Shown: positions 48,231 through 57,235 of the stretch, one piece after another
Numbering within the stretch: position 1 is the stretch's first letter
Layout: each line of letters starts with the position of its first letter
Source: Rubellimicrobium sp.
GTDB taxonomy: Bacteria > Pseudomonadota > Alphaproteobacteria > Rhodobacterales > Rhodobacteraceae
Direction of reading: 5' to 3'
Assembly: GCA_020852925.1 (NCBI GenBank)
Contig: JADYZU010000020.1
Coordinates: 124,001 to 188,000, forward strand
DNA: 64,000 nucleotides
The notes under the pieces: model-generated
What the model saw: the letters and a program-made list of their open reading frames with translations, nothing else
The model's database searches: none
What the model was told of the DNA's origin: nothing
Made by a program: the position numbers and the translations under genes

Positions 48231-48307
48231 CGCCTTCTCCGGATATCCCGCGCCCGAGCCTTGACCCAGGCTTCGCCCGACTGCAAGCACAGCCGGAACC
48301 GTGGCCT

Positions 48308-48367
48308 TTCATCTGTCCGCAAATATCCCGGGGGGAGGCCCGCAGGGCCGGGGGGCAGAGCCCCCCT
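48308..48367. repeat. Dispersed intergenic repeat, copy 3
   Basis: TTCATCTGTCCGCAAATATCCC differs from the arm at 35642-35662 by one base in the core, and is followed by GC-rich hairpins (GGCCCGCAGGGCC and GGGGGGCAGAGCCCCCC). It abuts the hemN stop codon and could serve as its terminator. Confidence 0.8.
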
Positions 48368-49721
48368 AGAGCGCCTGCGAATGGCGCCCCTGCGGCATGT
48401 GATAGGCGTCGAGTTCCTGCGCCACCAGCCGCGCGATGAGGCGCGGCGAATCGGTGATCGACAGCAGGTCGCGCTCCAGCCGGACCGCATCCCCGAACCG
48501 CGCGAGGATCGGGGCCACCAGCGCGCGCAACCGGTCGATCTCCACGCCATGCGCCGCCGCAATCGCCGGCAGGTCAAGCGCGAACCGGCACATCAGCGCC
48601 TCGATCATGTCGGCGCGCAGCAGATCGTCCGCCGACAGGGCATGCCCGCGTTCGCTGGCCAGCCGCCCCTCCTCGATCTGGGTCGCATAAAGCGACGAGG
48701 ACGAGATGTTCTGCGCATATCCCTGCGGATAGCGCGAGATGGCCGAAGCGCCGATGCCGATCAGCGCCACGCTGTCGTCCACGGTATAGCCCTGGAAATT
48801 GCGCTTCAGCCGGGCGTCGCGGTCGGCGGCGGCCATGCTGTCGCCCTCGCGCGCGAAATGGTCGATGCCGATCTCGCGGTAGCCCTCCCAGACGAACAGG
48901 CGGCGGGCGGTGTCGAACAGGTCCAGCCGTTCCTCGGCGCCGGGCAGGGCCTCGGTCGGGATCAGCGCCTGGCGCTTGGCCATCCAGGGCACATGCGCAT
49001 AGCCGTAAAGCGCCACCCGGTCGGGCGCCAGCGACAGCACCTTCTGTACCGAATCGGTGATCCGCGCCCGGGTCTGGTGCGGCAGGCCATAGAGGATGTC
49101 CATGTTCAGGCTGTCCACCCCCACCGCCCGCAGCATGCCGACCACGTCGCGCGTGGTCTCGAAACTCTGCTCGCGGCCGATGGATTGCTGCACCAGCGGG
49201 TCGAAATCCTGCACCCCGATCGAGGCGCGGGTCATGCCCACTTCGCGCAGCGCCGCGATCCGGTCGGCGTCGACCTCGGTCGGGTCGATTTCGACCGAGA
49301 ATTGCAGGTCGGGCGCCAGCGGCCGGAACGACCGCAGCGCGGTGCCCAGTTCGGTCAGCATCTGCGGCGACAGGAGGGTGGGCGTCCCCCCGCCCAGATG
49401 GATCTGGCTGATGACCACACCCGGATCCAGATTCTTCGACACAAGGGCGAGTTCGTGGTGCAGGTAGTCGAGATAGGGGATGAGCGGCCGGTCCGTTGTC
49501 GTCCCCTGGGTGCGGCAGGCGCAGAACCAGCACAGGCGGCGGCAGAACGGGATATGGACATAGAGCGAGACCCGCGCCCCGGCGGGCAGCGCCTGCTGCC
49601 ACTGGGCGACGGTGCCCGGTCCCACGGCCTTGGAAAAGTGATTCGCAGGCGGGTAGCTCGTATATCGGGGCGCGCGCGCATCGAACAGGCCGAGTTCCCG
49701 CAGCCTCGCGGAAATAGTCAT
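48366..49721 (-). CDS. hemN: Oxygen-independent coproporphyrinogen III oxidase
   Basis: Radical-SAM enzyme that decarboxylates coproporphyrinogen III to protoporphyrinogen IX without oxygen in haem synthesis. It has 451 residues, typical of true HemN. The start region APRYTSYPPANHF and the radical-SAM cluster FCRRLCWFCAC (CxxxCxxC plus C) are diagnostic. GGGTPTLLSPQ and the later SIGVQDFDP are as expected. It is divergent from fnrL with only 40 bp between the starts, an arrangement known from Rhodobacter (hemZ/fnrL). Confidence 0.96.
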   Translation of the reverse strand: MTISARLRELGLFDARAPRYTSYPPANHFSKAVGPGTVAQWQQALPAGARVSLYVHIPFCRRLCWFCACRTQGTTTDRPLIPYLDYLHHELALVSKNLDPGVVISQIHLGGGTPTLLSPQMLTELGTALRSFRPLAPDLQFSVEIDPTEVDADRIAALREVGMTRASIGVQDFDPLVQQSIGREQSFETTRDVVGMLRAVGVDSLNMDILYGLPHQTRARITDSVQKVLSLAPDRVALYGYAHVPWMAKRQALIPTEALPGAEERLDLFDTARRLFVWEGYREIGIDHFAREGDSMAAADRDARLKRNFQGYTVDDSVALIGIGASAISRYPQGYAQNISSSSLYATQIEEGRLASERGHALSADDLLRADMIEALMCRFALDLPAIAAAHGVEIDRLRALVAPILARFGDAVRLERDLLSITDSPRLIARLVAQELDAYHMPQGRHSQAL

Positions 49722-49761
49722 TTCACTTTCCTTGCGGTTTCAGGGTATGCTGGTGTCTGCC

Positions 49762-50523
49762 ATGACCAGCCAAAGCAAGAGCCTCATGTCCGAACCCGCC
49801 GTCGAGACCGAATGTGTCGAATGCCCGATCCGGCATCAGGCGGTGTGCGCACGCTGCGAGCCGGGCGAGCTGTCGACCCTCGAACAGATGAAATACTACC
49901 GCAACTACGAGGCGGGGCAGACCATCGTCTGGAACGGCGACGAGATGAACTTTGTCGGCACGGTGGTGCGCGGGGTCGCGACGCTGAGCCAGACGCTTCA
50001 GGACGGGCGCAAGCAGATGGTGGGCCTGCTCCTGCCGTCGGATTTCATCGGCCGCCCCGGCCGCCGGACCAGCGCCTATGACGTGACCGCGATCAGCGAC
50101 GTGACGCTGTGCTGCTTTCGCCGCAAGCCGTTCGAACAGATGATGGCCACGACGCCCAATGTGGCCGAACGCCTGCTGCACATGTCGCTCGACGAACTCG
50201 ATGCCGCGCGCGAGTGGATGCTGATTCTCGGCCGCAAGACCGCGCGCGAGAAGATCGCCAGTTTCATCACCATTCTCGGCCGCCGGGCCGCCATCCTGGG
50301 CGTGCCCGCACGGTCCGGGCCGATCACCATCGACCTGCCGCTCACGCGCGAGGCGATGGCCGACTACCTCGGCCTCACGCTCGAGACGGTCAGCCGGCAG
50401 ATTTCCGCGCTGCGTTCGGACGGGCTCATCTCGCTCGACGGCAAGCGCCGGGTGATCGTGCCCGACATCCGGCGCCTGATCGGCGAAACCGGCGACGACA
50501 TGGACGGCGGCCTCGTGGCCTGA
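49762..50523 (+). CDS. fnrL: FnrL, oxygen-sensing Crp/Fnr-family regulator
   Basis: Anaerobic global regulator that uses an oxygen-labile [4Fe-4S] cluster. The N-terminal Cys set is ECVECPIRHQAVCARC (C-x2-C-x7-C), and a central ligand lies in VTLCCFRR. The C-terminal HTH is LTREAMADYLGLTLETVSRQISAL, with the E-x-x-S-R recognition residues for TTGAT-type sites. The start is uncertain: the ATG at 49762 gives 253 residues; the ATGs at 49747 and 49786 are alternatives. It probably controls ccoN and ccoG below. Confidence 0.95.
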   Translation: MTSQSKSLMSEPAVETECVECPIRHQAVCARCEPGELSTLEQMKYYRNYEAGQTIVWNGDEMNFVGTVVRGVATLSQTLQDGRKQMVGLLLPSDFIGRPGRRTSAYDVTAISDVTLCCFRRKPFEQMMATTPNVAERLLHMSLDELDAAREWMLILGRKTAREKIASFITILGRRAAILGVPARSGPITIDLPLTREAMADYLGLTLETVSRQISALRSDGLISLDGKRRVIVPDIRRLIGETGDDMDGGLVA

Positions 50524-50591
50524 CCCCCTTGCCGGAGCAGGGGTCGGCGCGCCCCCCCGCGCCCCCGTCCCGTTGTCGTCGCAGTCCCCCA

Positions 50592-51434
50592 TCAATGCGC
50601 CATGAGAAGCGGGAGCTGCGCCCCCTCGAGCATCTCGCGCGTCGCCCCGCCAAGGATCGCCTCACGAAAGCGCGAGTGGCCGTAGGCCCCCATCACGATC
50701 GCCTCCGCGCCATGGTCGCGGGCGAATCGCAGGATGATTTCCGAAACCTTGGGCAGGGTGCGGGCGAGGATCGACACCTCGCAGCGGATGCCGTGCCGTG
50801 CCAGCATGAGCGAGACCGCCCCGCCCGGATCCGAGCGTTCCGGCGAATGGCTGGGCGGATCGACCATGACCAGATCGACATGGTCCGCCGCCTTCAGGAT
50901 CGGCATCGCCGCACGGATGGCGGCAAAGCTGACATCGCTTTCGTTCCAGGCAACCATGACGCGGCCGAAGGGGCGCGACCAGTCGCGTTCGTCGTCGGGC
51001 ACGATCAGCACCGGCGCCCCGGTGGCAAAGAGCGCGGCCTCGACCAGCGTCACCTGAGTCGCATCGCGCCCCGGGCCATAGGGCCGGGCGGCCACGACCA
51101 GATCGCTGTAGCGTGCCACGCGCGAGACCGTGAAATCCAGGCCAAGCTGCGGCGAGACGATTTCCTGCACCGAAACGCGCGGCGTGCCCGGCGGGACGAT
51201 TCCCGCAACCCATGCCGCCAGCGAGGCGGCGCGGTTGCGCGCCTCGGTGATGGCGATCTCGACCGTGACGGCGATCGCGCCCACCGAGAGCGCGTCATAA
51301 TGCGCCGGGTCGATTCCCACGCAGAAGACCTCGAGATGCGCCTCTTCGCGCTGGGCGATCGCCAGCGCCGCCCGAAGCGCGGCACCGTCGGTAGCGGCAT
51401 TCGTCGCGATCAGGCTGATTGTCTTGTAGGCCAC
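50592..51434 (-). CDS. Universal stress protein with two Usp domains
   Basis: 280 residues from a GTG at 51432-51434, with GGAGGAGG 6 bp upstream; the ORF track start at 51536 has no such support. It has two tandem UspA-type domains, about residues 1-140 and 150-280. The ATP-binding G-x2-G-x9-G-[ST] motif is seen only in the second, near VMGAYGHSRFREAILGGATREML. It sits between fnrL and ccoN, as in other Rhodobacteraceae. The FNR box in the shared 213-bp gap suggests low-oxygen regulation. Confidence 0.88.
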   Translation of the reverse strand: MAYKTISLIATNAATDGAALRAALAIAQREEAHLEVFCVGIDPAHYDALSVGAIAVTVEIAITEARNRAASLAAWVAGIVPPGTPRVSVQEIVSPQLGLDFTVSRVARYSDLVVAARPYGPGRDATQVTLVEAALFATGAPVLIVPDDERDWSRPFGRVMVAWNESDVSFAAIRAAMPILKAADHVDLVMVDPPSHSPERSDPGGAVSLMLARHGIRCEVSILARTLPKVSEIILRFARDHGAEAIVMGAYGHSRFREAILGGATREMLEGAQLPLLMAH

Positions 51435-51529
51435 GGAGATCCTCCTCCCCCCTCTTCTGCAGGGCCCGTGATGATACAAACGCCGGCCCGGTGTAAAGGC
51501 GACACTAGCAGGGTCCGCCGCAGCGGATG

Positions 51530-51543
51530 TTGACATGAATCAA
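51530..51543 (+). promoter_or_regulatory. FNR box upstream of ccoN
   Basis: TTGAC-ATGA-ATCAA matches the FNR consensus TTGAT-N4-ATCAA at 9 of 10 positions. A -10-like TCTAAC at 51565-51570 would put the start near 51577, with the box centred close to -41, the class II activator layout. It lies 105 bp before the ccoN ATG. It also lies 96 bp from the divergent universal stress gene. Confidence 0.8.
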
Positions 51544-51647
51544 GGCGCATTCCTGCAGGCCGTCTCTAACGGCCGACAACAGGACTGATTGCCGCAGGGA
51601 CGCATGGCGCCCCGTGCGGACGGAATCGTAAAGAGGGACAATTACCC

Positions 51648-53243
51648 ATGTGGGACTGGATCAGGATCGTGGCATACGGGGCGATCGCCCTTTTCGCCGC
51701 GTATGCCGCGAGCCAGGCGCGCGACATCGCGTATCAGGTCAATGCCCTGATCGTGATGGCCATCGCGGCCGGGCTGTTCATCTGGCAGGTGCGTCATACC
51801 GACGAACCGCGCATCGCCCCCGAGGGCGAATACAATGACGCGGTGGTGCGCGCCGGTGTCATCGCCACCGCCTTCTGGGGGATCGTCGGCTTTCTCGTCG
51901 GCGTGATCATCGCCTTCCAGCTTGCCTTTCCCTCGCTGAACTGGGGCGGCTGGACCGACGGCGTCCTGAACTTCGGCCGCATGCGCCCGCTGCACACCAG
52001 CGCGGTGATCTTTGCCTTCGGCGGCACCGCCCTCATCACCACATCGTTCTACATCGTGCAGCGCACCTGCGCCGCGCGGCTGTGGGGCGGCAATCTGGCG
52101 TGGTTCGTGCTCTGGGGCTGGCAGATCCTCATCCCGCTCGCCGCGACGAGCTATGTCCTCGGCGGGTCGCAAAGCCGCGAATATGCCGAACCGGCCTGGT
52201 ATCTGGACATCTGGATCACGATCGTCTGGGTCGCCTACCTGCTGGTGTTCATGGGCACGCTCCTCAAGCGCAAGGAGCCGCACATCTACGTCGCCAACTG
52301 GTTCTACCTGGCCTTCATCATCACCATCGCCATGCTGCATGTGGTGAACAACCTGGCGGTCCCGGTGTCGATCTGGGGCTCGGTCTCGGTCTCGCTGTTC
52401 TCGGGCGTGCAGGACGCGATGACCCAGTGGTGGTATGGCCACAACGCGGTGGGCTTCTTCCTGACCGCGGGCTTCCTCGGCATGATGTACTACTTCGTGC
52501 CCAAGCAGGCCGGCCGCCCGGTCTACAGCTACAAGCTGTCGATCATCCACTTCTGGGCGCTGATCTTCCTCTATATCTGGGCCGGCCCGCACCATCTGCA
52601 CTATACCGCGCTGCCCGACTGGGCCGCGACGCTGGGCATGGTGTTCTCGGTCATCCTGTGGATGCCGTCCTGGGGCGGCATGATCAACGGCCTCATGACC
52701 CTCTCGGGCGCCTGGGACAAGCTGCGCACCGATCCGGTCATCCGCATCATGGTGATCTCGATCGGCTTCTACGGCATGTCGACCTTCGAAGGGCCGATGA
52801 TGTCGATCAAGGCGGTCAACTCGCTCTCGCACTACACGGACTGGACCATCGGCCACGTCCATTCGGGCGCGCTGGGCTGGAACGGCATGATCACCTTCGG
52901 CGCGCTCTACTTCCTCGTGCCGCGCCTGTGGAAGCGGGACGGGCTCTATTCCCTTGCCGCCGTCAACTGGCACTTCTGGCTCGCCACCATCGGGATCGTC
53001 CTCTATGCGGCCTCGATGTGGGTCTCGGGCATCATGGAAGGCCTGATGTGGCGTGAAGTGAACGCCTTCGGCGGCCTGGCCAATTCGTTCGCCGACACGG
53101 TCGAGGCCAAGTTCCTCATGAACGTGGTGCGCGGCATCGGCGGCACGCTCTATCTCACCGGGGCGATCATCATGGTGTGGAACCTCTGGATGACGGCCTA
53201 CGGGCGGCAGAAGCCCGCCACCCACGCCGTTGCGGCCGAATGA
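51648..53243 (+). CDS. ccoN: cbb3-type cytochrome c oxidase subunit I (CcoN)
   Basis: Catalytic subunit of the high-affinity terminal oxidase, with haems b and b3 and CuB. It has 531 residues and about 12-14 membrane helices. The haem and CuB histidines lie in [54 protein letters not shown] and [15 protein letters not shown]. The ribosome-binding site is AAGAGGGA. It is first in the ccoNOQP operon downstream of an FNR box. Confidence 0.97.
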   Translation: MWDWIRIVAYGAIALFAAYAASQARDIAYQVNALIVMAIAAGLFIWQVRHTDEPRIAPEGEYNDAVVRAGVIATAFWGIVGFLVGVIIAFQLAFPSLNWGGWTDGVLNFGRMRPLHTSAVIFAFGGTALITTSFYIVQRTCAARLWGGNLAWFVLWGWQILIPLAATSYVLGGSQSREYAEPAWYLDIWITIVWVAYLLVFMGTLLKRKEPHIYVANWFYLAFIITIAMLHVVNNLAVPVSIWGSVSVSLFSGVQDAMTQWWYGHNAVGFFLTAGFLGMMYYFVPKQAGRPVYSYKLSIIHFWALIFLYIWAGPHHLHYTALPDWAATLGMVFSVILWMPSWGGMINGLMTLSGAWDKLRTDPVIRIMVISIGFYGMSTFEGPMMSIKAVNSLSHYTDWTIGHVHSGALGWNGMITFGALYFLVPRLWKRDGLYSLAAVNWHFWLATIGIVLYAASMWVSGIMEGLMWREVNAFGGLANSFADTVEAKFLMNVVRGIGGTLYLTGAIIMVWNLWMTAYGRQKPATHAVAAE

Positions 53244-53255
53244 GGAGCGGACATC

Positions 53256-53987
53256 ATGAGCCTGCTTGACCGCCACCACATCCTCGAGAAGAACGCGACG
53301 CTTCTTCTTGCCGGCAGCCTTGTCGTCGTGTCCATCGGCGGCATCGTCGAGATCGCACCCCTCTTCTACCTCGAGAACACCATCGAGAACGTCGAGGGGA
53401 TGCGGCCCTATTCGCCGCTGGAACTGATCGGGCGCGACATCTACATCCGCGAGGGCTGCTACGTCTGCCACAGCCAGATGATCCGCCCGATGCGCGACGA
53501 GGTCGAGCGTTACGGGCATTACAGCCTTGCCGCCGAATCGATGTTCGACCACCCGTTCCAGTGGGGGTCCAAGCGGACCGGGCCGGACCTTGCCCGCGTC
53601 GGCGGGCGCTATTCGGATGACTGGCATGTGCGCCACCTGATCAATCCGCAGTCGATGGTGCCCGAATCGATCATGCCGCCGTATTCCTTCCTGATGGATG
53701 CGACGCTGAGCGGCGAACATGTGGCCGAATCGCTGGCCACCCACCGCATCGTGGGCGTGCCCTACACCGACGAGATGATCGCCAGCGCACAGGCCGATTT
53801 CGTCGCGCAGGCCGATCCGCTGGGCGATCACGACATCGACGCGCTTGTGGAGCGCTATCCGGGGGCGCAGGTGCGCAACTTCGACGGCCGGCCGGGGGTG
53901 TCCGAGATGGACGCGCTCGTGGCCTATCTCCAGATGCTCGGGACGCTGGTCGACTTCTCGACCTTCATTCCCGACGCAAGCCGATAG
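53256..53987 (+). CDS. ccoO: cbb3-type cytochrome c oxidase subunit II (CcoO)
   Basis: Membrane-anchored mono-haem c-type cytochrome, 243 residues. It has an N-terminal helix (about 15-37), the haem motif GCYVCHSQM (CxxCH) near residue 70, and the axial Met in the later SIMPPYSFL segment. It passes electrons from CcoP to CcoN. It begins 12 bp after ccoN with AGGAG before it. Confidence 0.96.
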   Translation: MSLLDRHHILEKNATLLLAGSLVVVSIGGIVEIAPLFYLENTIENVEGMRPYSPLELIGRDIYIREGCYVCHSQMIRPMRDEVERYGHYSLAAESMFDHPFQWGSKRTGPDLARVGGRYSDDWHVRHLINPQSMVPESIMPPYSFLMDATLSGEHVAESLATHRIVGVPYTDEMIASAQADFVAQADPLGDHDIDALVERYPGAQVRNFDGRPGVSEMDALVAYLQMLGTLVDFSTFIPDASR

Positions 53988-53996
53988 GAGGGCAGG

Positions 53997-54194
53997 GTGG
54001 ACGATCTCTATTCGCTTCTGCGCGCCTTCGCCGATAGCTGGTTCCTGATTTTCATGTTCGCGCTGTTCGTCGGCGCGGGGATCTGGGCGTTCCGCCCGGG
54101 TTCCCGCCCGCTTCACGACGACGCCGCCATGGTGCCCTTCCGGCACGAGGACCGGCCCGACCCCCAGCGCCCCGAGAATGAGGCCCGGACATGA
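53997..54194 (+). CDS. ccoQ: cbb3-type cytochrome c oxidase subunit IV (CcoQ/FixQ)
   Basis: 65-residue single-helix protein starting with GTG (MDDLYSLLRAFADSW after initiation), preceded by TAGGAGGG. The helix FLIFMFALFVGAGIWAF is followed by RPGSRPLHDDAA, typical CcoQ. It stabilises the oxidase complex. Its stop overlaps the ccoP start by 4 bp. Confidence 0.93.
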   Translation: MDDLYSLLRAFADSWFLIFMFALFVGAGIWAFRPGSRPLHDDAAMVPFRHEDRPDPQRPENEART

Positions 54195-55084
54195 GCAGGA
54201 AACCGAACAGGACCGAAGGCCAGGTCGAGACGACGGGCCATGTCTGGGACGGAATCGAGGAACTGAACAACCCGCTGCCGCGCTGGTGGGTATGGGTGTT
54301 CTATGCCACGATCGTCTGGGGCATCTGGTATACCATCGCCTATCCGGCCTGGCCGCTGGTGAACGGCGCGACGCCCGGTTATCTGGGCCAGTCGACGCGC
54401 GCCGATGTCGCGGCCGAAATCGCCGCGGTGAACGAAAGGAACGCCAGCCTGAACGAGGCGCTGTCCACCGCCGACCTTGCGGCGCTGTCGGCCGACACCT
54501 CCTCGGAACTGCACGGCTACGCGGTGAGCCTTGGCGCATCGGTGTTCCGCGCCAACTGTTCGCAGTGCCACGGCGCGGGCGCGGCCGGACTTCAGTCCGC
54601 GGGCTATCCCAGCCTGCTGGATGACGACTGGCTCTGGGGCGGCACGGTCGAGGACATCGCCTTCACGGTGACGAACGGCATCCGCAACGAACAGTCGCCC
54701 GATACCCGCTGGGTCGAGATGCCGGCCTTCGGCGACATGCTCTCGCGCGAGGAGATCGCGGCGCTGGTCGCCCATGTGCGCGCCATCTCCGGGCAGGAGC
54801 ACGACGCCGCCCTGGTCGAAGAAGGGGCGCTGCTGTTCGCCGACAACTGCGCCTCGTGCCACGGCGAATCGGGCGAGGGCACCCGCGAGATGGGGGCACC
54901 CACCCTCAACGACGCGGTCTGGCTTTATGGCGGCACGCCCGAGCGGATCGAAGAGACGATCCGCAATGCCCGCTTCGGGGTCATGCCCGCCTGGGCCAGG
55001 GACTATCGCGGGGCCTCGGGCCTTGATCAGGCGCAGATCAACGCGGTCACGGTCTATGTCCACCAGCTTGGCGGTGGCGAATAG
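54191..55084 (+). CDS. ccoP: cbb3-type cytochrome c oxidase subunit III (CcoP)
   Basis: Di-haem c-type cytochrome of 297 residues. The N-terminal part reads VWDGIEELNNPLPRWWVW, then a membrane helix. There are two CxxCH motifs, ANCSQCHGAGAAG near residue 123 and DNCASCHGESGEG near residue 220. It accepts electrons from soluble cytochrome c. It overlaps ccoQ and ends the first half of the cco cluster; a hairpin follows. Confidence 0.97.
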   Translation: MSRKPNRTEGQVETTGHVWDGIEELNNPLPRWWVWVFYATIVWGIWYTIAYPAWPLVNGATPGYLGQSTRADVAAEIAAVNERNASLNEALSTADLAALSADTSSELHGYAVSLGASVFRANCSQCHGAGAAGLQSAGYPSLLDDDWLWGGTVEDIAFTVTNGIRNEQSPDTRWVEMPAFGDMLSREEIAALVAHVRAISGQEHDAALVEEGALLFADNCASCHGESGEGTREMGAPTLNDAVWLYGGTPERIEETIRNARFGVMPAWARDYRGASGLDQAQINAVTVYVHQLGGGE

Positions 55085-55111
55085 GCCGGGCAGCGATTTC
55101 CCGACCCGGAC

Positions 55112-55131
55112 GGCGGCCCTCAGGGGCCGCC
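55112..55131 (+). terminator. Hairpin after ccoP (possible terminator or attenuator)
   Basis: Arms GGCGGCCC and GGGCCGCC flank a TCAG loop, 28 bp after the ccoP stop. No T-run follows, so termination would be partial or factor-dependent. It separates ccoNOQP from ccoGHIS. Confidence 0.5.
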
Positions 55132-55160
55132 CTCCACGGGATTGCCGCCCATGCGGCCGA

Positions 55161-55194
55161 ATGCCGCAGGGCCGTGAAAATGCATATGCGGCAT
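55161..55194. repeat. 8-bp inverted repeat upstream of the ccoG FNR box
   Basis: Arms ATGCCGCA and TGCGGCAT around an 18-bp spacer. It lies 30 bp upstream of the FNR box of ccoG. It could be a further hairpin of the ccoP terminator region or a regulator site; no assignment is possible. Confidence 0.4.
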
Positions 55195-55223
55195 GTGGAT
55201 TTCCGACGCCGCCGGCCCTGCGC

Positions 55224-55237
55224 TTGATCCACGTCAA
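55224..55237 (+). promoter_or_regulatory. FNR box upstream of ccoG
   Basis: TTGAT-CCAC-GTCAA matches TTGAT-N4-ATCAA at 9 of 10 positions. It is 60 bp before the ccoG ATG, so ccoGHIS probably has its own FnrL-dependent promoter. The expected -10 region is poor (GATGAA). Confidence 0.72.
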
Positions 55238-55297
55238 GGCCCGCAGGGGGTCCGGGGCGGATGAACTGCCCAACTGTCCGATCCGCAGGAATTCGTG

Positions 55298-56710
55298 ATG
55301 TCAAACGACGCGCCCCCGTCCCTCTATTCCGCGCGCGAGCCGATCTTTCCGCGCCGCGTGAGCGGCAGGTTCCGCTCGCTCAAGTGGATCATCATGGCGG
55401 TGACGCTGGGCATCTACTATGTCACGCCCTGGATCCGCTGGGATCGCGGCCCCGAGATGCCCGATCAGGCGGTGCTGGTGGATCTTGCCGGACGGCGGTT
55501 CTTCTTCTTCTGGATCGAAATCTGGCCGCACGAATTCTACTTCGTCGCCGGCCTTCTGATCATGGCGGGCCTCGGGCTTTTCCTGTTCACCTCGGCGCTG
55601 GGCCGGGTCTGGTGCGGCTATGCCTGCCCGCAGACGGTCTGGACCGATCTCTACATCCTGACCGAACGCTGGATCGAGGGCGACCGCAACGCCCGGTTGC
55701 GCCTGCACCGGCAGAAGTGGGACGCCCGCAAGTGGCGCCTGCGGCTGACAAAATGGGCGGTCTGGCTGGTGATCGGCCTCGCCACCGGCGGTGCCTGGGT
55801 GTTCTATTTCGCCGACGCGCCCACGCTCATGCGCGATCTCGTCACCGGGCAGGCGCATCCCGTGGCCTACACGACCATGGCGGTGCTGACCGCCACCACC
55901 TTCTGGTTCGGCGGCTTTGCGCGCGAACAGATCTGCATCTACGCCTGCCCATGGCCGCGCATCCAGGCGGCGATGATGGATGAGGAGACGCTGGTCGTCG
56001 GCTATCGCGCCTGGCGCGGAGAGCCGCGCGGCAAGGCCAATGTCGCGGGCAACGGCGACTGCATCGACTGCATGGCCTGCGTGAACGTCTGCCCGATGGG
56101 CATCGACATCCGCGACGGCCAGCAACTTGAATGCATCACCTGCGCGCTGTGCATCGACGCCTGCGACGACGTGATGGACAAGATCGGCAAGCCGCGCGGC
56201 CTCATCGACTATTTCACCCTCAGCGACGAACGGATCGAGCGCGAGGGCGCCGCGCCGATCCCGGTCTGGCGCCATGTCCTGCGGCCGCGCACCATCCTTT
56301 ATACCGCGCTGTGGACGCTGTTCGGGGTGCTGCTGCTGGTCGCGCTGCTGGTGCGTTCGGATATCGACGTGACGGTGGCTCCGGTGCGCAACCCGCTGTT
56401 CATCACGCTGTCGGACGGCACGATCCGCAACGTCTATGAGGTGCGCATCCGCAACATGTCCGGCACCGCGCGCGATTTCCAGCTTGGCCTGACCACGTCC
56501 GGGGCCTTCGCCCTGTCGATCGAGGGCGAGGACGATCTGACCGTGACCGTGGCCCCCGACGAGATGGCGCAGATCCGCGTCTATGTCGATGCGGCCGCCG
56601 GCACCGAGGGCGCGCGCGCCGACGTGACCGGCATGAGCCTGTGGGTCGAGGACGATTCCGGCGCCCGCGCATCGGTCGACACACGTTTCAACGGCTCTGC
56701 CGCGCAGTAG
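55298..56710 (+). CDS. ccoG: cbb3 oxidase assembly/cupric reductase protein CcoG (FixG)
   Basis: 470-residue membrane Fe-S protein needed for copper handling in cbb3 assembly. The ATG at 55298 has AGGA 7 bp upstream and is chosen over the GTG at 55295. Two ferredoxin-like [4Fe-4S] motifs are seen, CIDCMACVNVCPMG and CITCALCIDACD, along with WCGYACPQTVW and YACPWPRIQAAM. The C-terminal 110 residues form an extracytoplasmic Ig-like domain after the last helix. It heads ccoGHIS. Confidence 0.96.
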   Translation: MSNDAPPSLYSAREPIFPRRVSGRFRSLKWIIMAVTLGIYYVTPWIRWDRGPEMPDQAVLVDLAGRRFFFFWIEIWPHEFYFVAGLLIMAGLGLFLFTSALGRVWCGYACPQTVWTDLYILTERWIEGDRNARLRLHRQKWDARKWRLRLTKWAVWLVIGLATGGAWVFYFADAPTLMRDLVTGQAHPVAYTTMAVLTATTFWFGGFAREQICIYACPWPRIQAAMMDEETLVVGYRAWRGEPRGKANVAGNGDCIDCMACVNVCPMGIDIRDGQQLECITCALCIDACDDVMDKIGKPRGLIDYFTLSDERIEREGAAPIPVWRHVLRPRTILYTALWTLFGVLLLVALLVRSDIDVTVAPVRNPLFITLSDGTIRNVYEVRIRNMSGTARDFQLGLTTSGAFALSIEGEDDLTVTVAPDEMAQIRVYVDAAAGTEGARADVTGMSLWVEDDSGARASVDTRFNGSAAQ

Positions 56711-56757
56711 GGCCCCGTCCGGCCGGCCCCGCGATGGCCGGAACCAAGGAGAATGCC

Positions 56758-57222
56758 ATGACCCGCCTCTTTCGCGCGCCGCTGACCGGTCCCAAGGTCT
56801 TTGCGATGTTCGCGGCGTTCTTTGCGGTCATCATCGCGGTGAACGTGCTCATGGCCTGGCGGGCGATCGCCACCTTTCCGGGGGTCGAGGTCGCCAATTC
56901 CTATGTCGCCTCGCAGACCTTCGACCGCGACCGCGCCGCGCAGGAGGCGCTGGGCTGGACGGCCTCTGTCGCGGTCGAGGACGGCGAATTGCAGGTGGCG
57001 ATCACCGGTCGCGATGGGCAACCGGCGCAGATCGCCGGGATTTCCGCGATCTTCGGCCGCCCGACCGAGGCGCGCGACGATCAGGTGCCCGCCTTCGTCC
57101 GCGACGGCGGACTTTTCCGCGCGCCGGTTGTGGCGGGCCCCGGCAACTGGTATCTCCGGCTCGAGGTCACGGCCCCGGACGGCACGATGTTCCGCCAGCG
57201 TCTGACCGTCGCCGTGAACTGA
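56758..57222 (+). CDS. ccoH: cbb3 oxidase assembly protein CcoH (FixH)
   Basis: 154 residues from the ATG at 56758, with AAGGAGA upstream; the ORF track start at 56641 lies inside ccoG. A single N-terminal helix (FAMFAAFFAVIIAVNVLMAW) is followed by the conserved TFPGVEVANSYVASQTFDRDRAAQ. The rest is a beta-rich periplasmic domain. It works with CcoI in oxidase maturation. Confidence 0.93.
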   Translation: MTRLFRAPLTGPKVFAMFAAFFAVIIAVNVLMAWRAIATFPGVEVANSYVASQTFDRDRAAQEALGWTASVAVEDGELQVAITGRDGQPAQIAGISAIFGRPTEARDDQVPAFVRDGGLFRAPVVAGPGNWYLRLEVTAPDGTMFRQRLTVAVN

Positions 57223-57235
57223 ACGGTGGTCTGAC

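Noticed and set aside
49722-49761. FNR box in the hemN-fnrL gap
   Set aside because: The 40-bp gap holds no TTGAT-N4-ATCAA-like sequence, so control of hemN by FnrL is not supported at this spot.
44316-50081. 1921-codon plus-strand ORF
   Set aside because: It runs antisense through asd, an MFS gene, matB and hemN, which have clear motifs. Its composition (Arg, His, Gln, Pro-rich) is that of an antisense frame in high-GC DNA.
51642-54539. 965-codon minus-strand ORF
   Set aside because: It is antisense to ccoN, ccoO, ccoQ and ccoP, and is a typical shadow of membrane-protein genes in GC-rich DNA.
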